DNA of 64,000 nt from the NCBI GenBank assembly GCA_035079385.1, contig JAVHKY010000028.1:4278001-4342000 (forward strand). The letters run 5' to 3'. Of this stretch, positions 55,301 to 64,000 are shown in pieces (position 1 is the stretch's first letter; every line of letters begins with the position of its first letter). Source of the DNA: Aspidiotus rigidus (Eukaryota; Arthropoda; Insecta; Hemiptera; Diaspididae). The notes under the pieces were generated by a model. The model saw only the letters and a program-made list of their open reading frames with translations. It ran no database searches and was not told the DNA's origin. The translations under genes and the position numbers were made by a program.

Positions 55301-58300
55301 ACATTAGACTGTATGATTGGAAGTGAGACTGAAAAAGTTAGTTTGGACTTTTCAAACATTCAGCGTCGACCATCGAAATCGATAAATCTGAATCAAAGAA
55401 TCTTTTTACTGCTTCCCTACTCGCCTCAACTACCACGAGAATTCTGTTATTCATTTAAAATTCAATTACCCAATGATCAGCCCAAATTCCATGCACAACG
55501 GTTGGTCCAAATGAACGCGCCGGGTTGATACTGGATCCTGTGTATTTGATCTAAAAAATATAAAATAAAACAAGTGTCTATCAGTCTTTGTCCTTTTTGG
55601 CGCTTCTTGCCTTTCAAGTGGAAAAAGCGAATTGCCTAGACAGGAAATTACGAGTGACGTCATCTTGACGAGAAGGTGAACCCACACTATGGCGAGCTAA
55701 ATTTTCATCTCACACAAATGATGAGTGGCCACGGGTACTTCAACAATTAACGACACGAAATGCGGAAATTTGAGCAACAGTCGTGTTCACATTGTGATCA
55801 GGAGTGGGATGATGGACCAAAGCACACCTTCTTTAAGAGTAAGGCGTGGAGGTATGAGCGAGGTGAGCTAAGGATCGGAGAAAATGAAGAACTCACCCCA
55901 AGTAATCTCGTTTCACCCTTGCTAAGAACAACAGAGGCATGGAACCATGAAGGCTATGTATTTACATTTGCCGCTAGGGTAATGAGGAGGGGGGGGGGCG
56001 TGGTAGCTACGTTAGTCACGTTGTGGTTTCTTACATCCATGCGTACCACGCCCTCTGCTGCTACGACATCTTTCATGAGCATCATTACACCCAGGGTGCG
56101 CTGATGACAAGAAGACAAGAGCAAAAACAAAGGAAAAAATGACGGCTTCCTTAACGAAGTTAAACGAGGAACGCAGGGAACCTGTTTTATGATTCGAATG
56201 AGATTTGGTATTGAAAATTCAAGGAAGCCTAGATCATATATAGCTCGACAGTCGAAGTTTTTCTAAGTCCCCCTTCTATCATATATAGCTCGAGAGTCGA
56301 AATTTTTCTAAGTCCTCCTCCTATCATATATAGCTCGAGAGTCGAAATTTTTCTAAGTCCCCCTTCTATCATATACAGCTCGAGAGTCGAAATTTTTCCA
56401 AGTCCCCCTCCTTTCATCTATAGCTCGAGAGTCGAAATTTTTCTAAGTTCCCCTCCTATCATCTATAGCTCGAGAGTCGAAATTTTTTCTAAGTCCCCCT
56501 CCTATCATATATAGCTCGAGAGTCGAAATTTGTCTAAGTCTCTCTCCTATCATATATGGCTCGAGGGTCGAAATTTTTCTAAGTTTTTCGCTGGACGGCG
56601 CACGGCGGACGGCGCACGGCGGACGGCAGATTTCTCAAATAGCCCCCCATAAAACAGGTTCCCTGTTAAAACTCGCGGGTTCTTTAACGGAGTTGAACGA
56701 GGGCAGACAGGGAACCTGTTTTATGAGGCACATGGGACTCCAAAAAAGTTGATAGACTAGTTGTATTCCGGGTATTCTTGAAATTATACAAATTAATCAT
56801 TGCTACAGTATAGTTAGGTAGGAAGTAGAAAAATTGTAAAATTTTAATCTTCTAATTGTCAGACGAGCATTGCATACCTAATTACTTGAAGGAGCTACCT
56901 TTCAGCTATACACACCAATCTCCGAGCTATATATGATATGATTGGGGGGGGGGGGGGGGGAACTTGGAATACCTTGAAAAGACGTTTCGAGTCTTATGGT
57001 GTTTGAAGTGTTGTGTATCTGTCTCATTGAAGGGGCTGTATTGCATATCTACTCACTTGAAGGGGCTATCTTTCACGCTACATACACCGATGCACAAGTT
57101 ACGTATAGAATACCTTAGAAGGACGTTCTGAGTCTTACCGTGTTTGAAACGTTACATATCTGACTTATTGAAGGGACTAAGCCAATTAGTGTATGAAACA
57201 TTGCATATCTAATTACTTGAAGGGGCTGTCAGGCTATATTCACTGATCTTCGAGCTATGTATGATATGATACAAGAGGGACTTGGAATACCCTAGAAGGA
57301 TGGTCTGAGTCTTATAGTGTGGCCAATTAAAGGGGCTAAATCAATTGATGTACGAAGAATTGCATATCGAGTTACTTGAAGGGGCTATCTTTCACGCTAT
57401 ATATACCAAATACCAAGTTATATTATGATAAGAGGGAGACTTGGAAAATTTTCAAGCTTTGACCTCCGCCGTTCAGCAAACGTTTCTTTCGACCATGCCC
57501 CCACCCCCCGATAAAACAGGTTTCCTGTTGAAGAGTCCAAGAAGAGCAGGAGAAAGAAGAATCCTCCAGGAGAAACCAGAGTGTGCCCAGTGAGCTCCGA
57601 TTGGTGCCTGAAAGCTCGGGTGGAGGAGTGGTAAAGGACTACCTGAATTTCAGGTTGAGTACCTAGTGCTCCCTCAGTTAGTGAGTAGACTCGTGTAATG
57701 GCTTCGTTGACGGACAGTGCACAGCTCGCGTATCTTCTGGAGAAAATTGAACTAGGCCACTCTCAATCCAAGCCCTCTTGAATACCGAGGCAATGCCCAG
57801 AAGGGTGGAAAATTTTCCATCAATATCTCATTTTTGAGCTTCTTTACTTATTAGAAAAATCGATTTTTCTGAGAGCTGAATAAATTACAGTCGTTCAATA
57901 TACCTAATTACTGCTAAAAATTGGGTATGCATTATTAAAAATTTCCAACTCTGGATGCATGACTTTTGGGGTCAGAGGAGGAGGCTGATGGACGGTAAAA
58001 ATTGTAGTACTTTGACAGAATTGCGTGGTGAGGTGAGGGTAATGGACCCCATGGCTCCCATCCGAAATCTGTACCACATGGGAATCTTGTTATTTATCGC
58101 AACAGAAGTTCCTATAATATAACGACTAGAGAGTAATACAAAAACCCGTCTTATCGTTGAATATCGATCAGGAGAAAACGATCTTCTACAGAGGGAGGAA
58201 GATTCCTTTTCTCCTGATTGTAATTGAATACTAAGGCGAGTTTCTGAAGACGGGGTCAGCATATGTCTGAAACAAATATTATTACTTACAGCGAAGAAAT

Positions 58301-58960
58301 GGCAGACTGTTGCTGCTATACCGATGGTGAGAGGAGCCATGATTTTGGTATCGGATCTTCTTTCATCACACACTGAATGAATCACAAATATAAAAACAAA
58401 AGTCACGAACGCTTCCAGCGCGGTACCTTGCATTGGTGTCAAATTGGGGGCCAAAACAGTGTTTCCGAAATTTCGAGCGCGTACTGACTCGGGCGTCACG
58501 AGCTAAACATAAAATACTCATTTGAAAATAAACCGTAGGTTATAACTGTCTAGGATGGTTTGCTAAGTTGACCTTCGCAGGGAAATAGGACCTCAAGTCG
58601 GTCCCGGACTAAAGCACTTTTCTACAGATTGTATCGTATCCAAAGTTGGTTAATTGAGAGACCTTTATTTGGAGCTGCAACCAGAAAACTGCATTTCAAG
58701 TTGAAAAAACTTGACAAGACTTCATGATTGCTATATTGGCAATGCGACCTGCGAGAAAGTGCTCTAGTTCTCTCACTTTGAGTTCCCAGTCACAGTTACT
58801 CAAGCCGCTTGCTCACCTGTAAACAGTAGAATCCAGCTGTTGCTCCAGCGCATTGTATCAAGATATAGCAGACTGTTTTCAACATCGCGCATTTTCCAAC
58901 TATGAAGAAACTCATGGTAACTGCAGGATTGATGTGACCTCCGCTGATATGACCAATACT
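52316..58960 (-). CDS. aquaporin (MIP family), first coding exon not found
   Basis: Minus-strand exons, in gene order: 58960-58817, 58502-58290, 55550-55470 and 52426-52316, all phase 0 with GT-AG borders. They encode 182 residues; full-length aquaporins have about 250, so some 70 N-terminal residues (TM1 and most of TM2) are missing. Exon A has [10 protein letters not shown], the first NPA half-helix, and TM3. Exon B contains loop C, TM4, loop D (CDERRSD) and TM5, ending CHFFA with the selectivity-filter His. Exon C has [11 protein letters not shown], the second NPA with its Arg. Exon D has WVGPIFGG (TM6) and a short tail. Ser three residues before the second NPA, with His and Arg, fits a water-selective channel of the insect Drip/Prip group, though I cannot choose between them. 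Stop at 52316-52318; AATAAA on the minus strand at 52203-52198. No second gene interrupts the frame. Confidence 0.9.
52427..55469. other. aquaporin intron (3.0 kb), no gene seen
   Basis: AT-rich; occasional TAGGTAGGTA motifs, a G-run of 12 at 54961-54972, and no supported reading frames. Confidence 0.5.
55760..56080 (+). pseudogene. 3' end fragment of an R1/jockey-type LINE reverse transcriptase
   Basis: Open frame with [22 protein letters not shown] followed by ER and LTPSNLV...LLRTTEAWN, the typical C-terminal zinc-binding CxxC-x7-H-x4-C region of insect R1-like LINEs. The last Cys of that motif is Lys here, so the copy is degenerate. Only the C-terminus is present, inside an aquaporin intron and in the opposite orientation to that gene. 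Sequence at 57540-57790 may be its displaced 3' tail. Confidence 0.7.
56174..56665 (-). mobile_element. TIR element with minisatellite, inverted (copy B)
   Basis: Same family as 19537-20615 but in opposite orientation and shorter. Both ends are CAGGGAACCTGTTTTATG-type inverted repeats, the CCGTCCGCCG-type block lies at the right, and about seven minisatellite units are present. The flank ACGAAGTTAAACGAGGAACG corresponds to the right flank of copy A. Confidence 0.8.
56708..57527 (+). mobile_element. TIR element, variant interior (copy D)
   Basis: Begins CAGGGAACCTGTTTTATGAG and ends with the complement CATAAAACAGG-type sequence (ATAAAACAGGTTTCCTG). Its interior lacks the 60-bp units and instead has tandem units with CTTGAAGGGGCTATCTTTCA and a run of G (56944-56960). 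Directly adjacent to copy B, separated by 42 bases. Confidence 0.7.
57528..58289. other. aquaporin intron, part of 2.7-kb intron
   Basis: 57540-57790 is GC-richer and may be displaced LINE 3' sequence. A 13-bp inverted pair, AATCAGGAGAAAA type (CGATCAGGAGAAAACGATC/TTTTCTCCTGATTG), lies at about 58166-58220. No gene seen. Confidence 0.4.
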
Positions 58961-60121
58961 CTGTAGAAAAAATTGGAAAATTTTACAGCATAAAAGCAAA
59001 ATTACGTCATTAAATTTCGAAAAAAAAGTGCCTATCTCGATGAGAAGAATTTTTTTTGTATTTTTTGCGTTTCAAAACCGTCTCCTAGAGTCGATTTTTC
59101 ATTTCAAAGAGACGCTCACTTCAAAACGACATTGCATTTATTGACACCACGGGGCGTGAATAAAATAAGAACGGTCCTCTTCTCTTCCTGTAAAGATACA
59201 TCATCATCTAGTTTTGTGGAAGAAGCTGTGATTTATTTAATCCTGTGGGCTGTGCTGAAGAATACGATCACGAATTGAACCCCTGCAGGTTTATCAAAGT
59301 ACTGCACTACTCTCAAATGTACTTTTCCTTGGTCACCGTCGTCTTCCTCATCCATATATTAAATATGATACTCGATATAATTTGCATGATAATCCAGAAA
59401 ATTTTTCATGCAGCTACATAGAACGGCGAAAATAAATCTATGAGTTTGATGCTAGACACTTTTTTGGCATATTTGTATCGTTATTCATCATCATCATCTG
59501 AATACGGTACATCGTGACATGGCGATGTCAATGTCCTCTAATGCATACTTAGATAGTGGGACACTCGTAGCCAACATACGAAATTGGGGTACTTTTGTGA
59601 CGAAATAATTTCTTCATAATTTAATTTTCGAGAGTTCTAGTGAATACACAATTTTTATGGTCGAATGAGTAACGTGTCACCTTGAAAAAGAGTAAAAGCG
59701 CCGGCCGGCTTATTCATAGACTCATTTATCACCAGGTCCGTGAATATTATTACTTCAAAATCCTTCAAAATATATCAAAGAGAGAAAAGTTTCTTTTATA
59801 TCGAAACTAGATCGACATCGTGAATAATAAAAGTATTTCGATCAATTTGCGTTTATCCACCGGTCGCGTATTCAATTATATTGTTTGTATCTACCCATGT
59901 CTCGAAGGAACTTAACATTCAATCTATAGACAAACCAGAGGGATCTTGACTAAAATCGGCAAGTACATACTCGTAATAATAACATTATGACACGATATTG
60001 GTGTAAAATAAAAAGAGTCGAATCAAAGTAGGCTATATTATCAATGACGGCTCAATCATGAGGATAATTTGACACCTTCACATTTTGTTGTTCACTCGAA
60101 GAATTTGTAATTGCACTTAAC
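58961..60121. other. region upstream of recognised aquaporin exons
   Basis: The missing 5' aquaporin exon was looked for on the minus strand here and up to 64 kb but not recognised. No other gene supported. Confidence 0.4.
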
Positions 60122-60652
60122 ATGAAAGCCTTTTGTAGTTATCTTACAGAGTTAATTCAAATTTTCTTGAAGTACCAATACTGGGAACCAGACGCGTATA
60201 ATAACCGTAACTTGGACCTATCTGACAGTGAAATACTCATTGTGTGTGAGACGATGACACATGCTCAACGTCAGATTGATGACGATCTGGGTCACGATCC
60301 TACCACGATGAACGACGATTTCCATTTATTAGCCTTAGCGCCGCTATTCAATTGTAGAAACGAATATGCGGATTCGTTTACCTTTAGTCATTCAGTTGCA
60401 AATTTTTATTACTCGATTCGTGAGGAGCGGCTATTAATATACATATATACCCACTCCAAATGTGGCGCGATGGTCAATTTTAAATTTGAAAAGAAGAACG
60501 GCGACGGACACGTGTTTCGGTGCAGGCGGGATGAGGTGAACTTCTTTCGAGAACGTACAATTCTTCTATTCAGCTCAATTTTGCCCGTGCCCCTCGGCCA
60601 ATTAATAATTGTACGCAAATTTGACACGCGCGAAACAATTGAAACGCAATAG
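60122..60652 (+). CDS. ORF with ISXO2/Merlin-like zinc-ribbon segment
   Basis: 176 residues, ATG start, stop at 60652. Residues about 120-170 (CGAMVNFKFEKK, DGHVFRCRR, FFRERTILLFSS, LPVPLGQLI) follow the order Cys, aromatic/basic strand, D-G-x-x-x-R-C-R and hydrophobic S-x-L-P-x-x-L that precedes the catalytic domain of IS1595/ISXO2-like (Merlin) transposases in insects. The first zinc pair is incomplete (one Cys instead of Cys-x2-Cys) and the DDE domain is absent. Residues 1-115 are unrecognised. It may be a captured or decayed piece of such a transposase. Confidence 0.4.
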   Translation: MKAFCSYLTELIQIFLKYQYWEPDAYNNRNLDLSDSEILIVCETMTHAQRQIDDDLGHDPTTMNDDFHLLALAPLFNCRNEYADSFTFSHSVANFYYSIREERLLIYIYTHSKCGAMVNFKFEKKNGDGHVFRCRRDEVNFFRERTILLFSSILPVPLGQLIIVRKFDTRETIETQ

Positions 60653-62190
60653 AACTCTACCCAAGGCTTTGGAGCACCTCAACTAAGTATCTATTTTCTG
60701 AAAGGAGTATAGGTATATAATACTGAAAATTGTACGCTGGTTATGAATTGTAGAGTTTCTTAGAAAATTGCCCCACCTTAAACTTTTTTATTGCCACACG
60801 GTTTGGTTAAATAGCAGAAGGAATGATTGATTGACTACTATGTTTTATGCGATCTCATAACGGAGAGAAAAACTGTCTTTCGTATCTAGTTATTCATTTT
60901 GCCTTTGATGTCCACTTCTTAGAAAAGAGAGAAAAAAAAACTCGTGACTCGTTTTATGCAATATATCTACTTGTTCAAGACTCGCTCAAGAGATTTTACT
61001 TAGCATATTATAGAGGCGCTGAATAACTGAATCGCTAAGGACCTGACCAGAGAACAAGGTATCAAAAATTTTACATGCTCGCCCATTATTTAAACTTGAC
61101 AAAGAGATCGACGTAGTTGTCTGGACACGTCCAACTAACGTGCAAAGTTGGGATCGCGGTTGTTTTTGAGACGAATAAATTTTATAAATGAACGAAAAAA
61201 TGAAGAGGTATTACGTCCGATTGATATCAGTCCACGTGGGTGCCTCAAGTACACTCATTTTGCAGGTTAGGCCTCATGATAGTTTAATATTTTTTAGGAT
61301 TATTCATACTAAAAAGAACGTCTCTAGTGTTGATTTAAATGTACTGCCAAATTTGACTCAGCGTGTTCCATCTTTCGTTGGTGACTTTTTGCTTTCTTTC
61401 ACTACAATGAGACGTACCGAAGACTTGAAATAGTTAAAACTGAAGTTAAGCCTACAAAGAAATCTATCGGACGACGCAGTCACTCTCTTGTAGCACGCGA
61501 TCACCAGAATATTGCCTGAAGTCAAACAACTAAAATCGTGTTCGAGATTTACGTGCCGCGGCAATTGTCGTATCTTCAAATAGAAGTGATGAAGATCGAA
61601 AATTAGACGAAATAAAAAACAGAAAAAATATGAATAAGAATAAAACGAGATGAGATGGACAATGCAATCATTAGGAAAGACTATTTGACTATAAATATTT
61701 TGTATATTACGAGGCGAAAACTTCTTAAGTAATTAAAAGTACTGAAGATATTTGGACGACGTTTATGTTGGAACACGCACGAAGTTAATAGAAATTTTTC
61801 GCCATTTTTAGTCTATTCTTATATTAAATGGAAGTGACAACCGATATGCAAGGTGTCAGTATCGATGATCAGGTCGCCCATACTACAGAATATGGGGTAT
61901 ACAAACTCCGTTCCAAAACACACCGAGTAGTCTATAGTACTTGGATCTAAGAATATTTTACTACTGCACTACGTTTGATCCGGAAAATTTGAATTTCTTC
62001 TGAAAGATCTTATATTTTCCTAATTCATAGAAGTACTTCTACTTCCTATACCCACTCACTCTGGTTAAAATACTTAGTTTGATCTTTGAGACATTAGAAT
62101 TGCAACGTATTCGACTACCTACTCATTGATCTGATGACAGAACGTCTCACTAGTACAGTACAAATCGCAAATAACGATACCGCTTTTAGC
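60653..62190. other. intergenic, no gene supported
   Basis: AT-rich. The 81-codon frame at 61188 and the minus-strand frame at 61358 have no recognisable domain and overlap each other. Confidence 0.4.
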
Positions 62191-64000
62191 GATTTACCCT
62201 TTACAAAGCATAATTAATCCCAATTAGTGTAGGCAAATGAGGAAAAAAAAAATATTTTGCTGGAGCAAACGTTTCTTTGCTGAAAGTGGTTCAGGATGTG
62301 GTCCTGAACAACATACTGAAAATCCCGCGTTTTTCCCCAGGGGCTTTTTTTTAAAAGGGGGTTCGAACCCTCTAAAATTAGTTTTTCGCCTATATCGCGC
62401 AGAATTGAAATTTTATCAAAAAATATTTCAATTAAAAATTGTTCCTCGTTAAATTTCATATCAAATAATGTATTCAACCTTCAGCCTATACCAATTAGCG
62501 CATTTGCAAAGGCCGTTCAAAGAAGGACCAAAATCAGTTTTTCTATATAGTATCTCACAAAATTGAAATTTTATCAAAAAATGTTTCAAACAAAAGTTGT
62601 TCCTCATTAAATTTGCTATAAAATGAGTTAATCAGCCTTCAGGAGGTGTTTTTTTTTTAGGGGCTTGACCCCCCCCCCCCCCAAGATTTAGTATTTTGTT
62701 TACATCTTGTCTAATTGTAATTTTATAAATGTTTCAAATAAAAATTGTTCCTCATTAAATTTCCTACCAAATAATGTATTCAACCTTCAGCCTATACCAA
62801 TTAGCGCCTTTGCAAAGGCCGTTCAAAGAAGAACCAAAATCAGTTTTTCTATATAGTATCTCGCAAAATTGAAATTTTATTGAAAAATGTTCGAAACAAA
62901 AGTTGTTCCTTATTAAATTTCATATCAAATAACGTATTCAACCTTCAGCCTATACCAATTAGCGCCTTTGCAAAGGTCATTCAAAGAAGAACCAAAATCA
63001 GTTTTTCCATATAGTATCTCGCAAAATTGAAATTTTATTGAAAAATGTTTCATACAAAAGTTGTTCCTCATTAAATTTGCTATAAAATGAGTTATTTAGC
63101 CTTCAGGAGTTTTTTTAAATTTGGGTTTAACCCCCCCTAATTTAGTCTTCTGTTTACATCTCATCCAATTGTAATTTTATTAAAAAATGTTTCAATTAAA
63201 AATTGTTCCTCGTTAAATTTGCTACTAAATAATGAATTCAACCTTCAGCCTATACCAATTAGCGCCTTTGCAAAGGCCGTTCAAAGACGAACCAAAATCA
63301 GTTTTTCCATATAGTATCTCACAAAATTGAAATTTTATTGAAAAATGTTCCAAACAAAAGTTGTTCCTCATTAAATTTCATATCAAATAACGTATTCAAC
63401 CTTCAGCCTATACCAATTAGCGCCTTTGCAAAGGCCGTTCAAAGACGAACCAAAATCAGTTTTTCCATATAGTATCTCACAAAATTGAAATTTTATTGAA
63501 AAATGTTTCAAACAAAATTGTTCCTCATCAAATTTTCTATAAAATGAGTTAATCACCGAAGGTTTTTTTCTAGGGGTTTGACCCCCTCCCCCCTGCCAAG
63601 ATTTAGTCTTTGTTTTCATCTTGTCTAATTGAAATTTTATGAAAAAATATTTTTGTTTCTCGTAAGTTGAATACGGTATTTGGTATGAAATTTAACAAGG
63701 AACAACTTTTGTTTGAAACATTTTTAAATAAAATTTCAATTTCGCGCGATATAGGCGAAAAACTAATTTTTGGGGGGTTTGAACCCCCATAAAAAAAGAA
63801 GCTCCAGGAGGAAAACGCGAGATTCTTATTATATTGTTCAGGACCACATCCTGAACCATTTTCAGCAAAACAAACGTTTGCTCCAGCAAAATGTTTTTTT
63901 CCCCCAATTTTGCACTATATCGCTTTTAACGATAGAAATTTTGATTCCCTTGAACATCGTTATATCCGATTTTTATTGATCGTTGTAAACGGTAAATCGC
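62191..64000. mobile_element. long inverted-repeat element with satellite interior, cut by window end
   Basis: The left end, GCGATTTACCCTTTACAA, is mirrored at the right edge by GTAAACGGTAAATCGC (63985-64000). Within them, GCTGGAGCAAACGTTT and GGATGTGGTCCTGAACA (62260-62315) reappear inverted at about 63830-63890. The interior holds tandem units with CCTATACCAATTAGCGCC, TTTGCAAAGGCCGTTCAAAG and AAAATTGAAATTTTAT, starting near 62490, 62795, 62945, 63243 and 63407, with runs of C. No transposase frame. It probably extends slightly beyond the window. Confidence 0.75.

Noticed and set aside
1..64000. Bacterial-type features (operons with Shine-Dalgarno sites, CRISPR, riboswitches)
   Set aside because: The sequence is clearly eukaryotic, with spliced genes and animal transposons; no such signals were seen.

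Overview
The window is nuclear DNA of an animal, most likely an arthropod and probably an insect. It is AT-rich, its genes are split by short GT-AG introns, and one promoter has a TATA box about 31 bases before a TCAGT initiator. The repeat content (RTE, jockey/I and R1-type LINE pieces, a solo LTR, a hAT element with an 8-bp target duplication, Polinton/Maverick genes, many fold-back elements) is typical of insects. I cannot name the species. No rRNA, tRNA or CRISPR array was seen.

Layout. 1.39-6.1 kb: decayed Polinton/Maverick (virus-like transposon) with adenain-type protease, DDE integrase, a spliced membrane-anchored RING protein, FtsK/HerA-type packaging ATPase and, on the minus strand, a piece of protein-primed DNA polymerase B. 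6.5-12.5 kb: accessory block with two copies of an F-box/LRR-like fragment, a C2H2 zinc-finger ORF, an unknown spliced gene and a repeat family built from short palindromes around AGTGTA. 12.7-15.4 kb: the most unusual region. Small intronless genes are packed almost end to end, each preceded by a TATATAAG box that overlaps or abuts the end of the gene before it. They encode a three-finger C2H2 protein and a family of Cys/His-rich proteins that I cannot assign to a known family. The same box lies in front of the Polinton polymerase fragment, so both blocks may come from one virus-like element that was later split.

15.4-26.8 kb: mostly AT-rich non-coding DNA with fold-back elements and a large minisatellite-bearing terminal-inverted-repeat (TIR) element. 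26.8-27.4 kb: intronless low-molecular-weight tyrosine phosphatase homologue lacking both the nucleophile Cys and the general-acid Asp. 28.9-34.6 kb: nested transposons (hAT-type; a LINE whose reverse transcriptase is cut at the YADD box by a solo LTR; a 5'-truncated RTE element with a long open frame). 36.1-38.1 kb: broken MULE/ZSWIM-type transposase gene. 39.1-43.2 kb: multi-exon coiled-coil gene with a recognisable core promoter. 45.9-48.8 kb: complete six-exon F-box/LRR gene of 675 codons. 52.3-59.0 kb, minus strand: aquaporin gene with four recognised exons and transposons in its longest-range introns. 60.1-60.7 kb: ORF with a zinc-ribbon-like segment resembling ISXO2/Merlin-type transposase proteins. 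62.2-64.0 kb: long inverted-repeat element filled with satellite-like units, running to the window edge.

The genes most likely to serve the host are the F-box/LRR gene (substrate choice for SCF ubiquitin ligase), the aquaporin, the coiled-coil gene and perhaps the pseudophosphatase. Most of the rest is mobile or virus-like DNA in various states of decay. All assignments rest on motifs read by eye; no database search was done.
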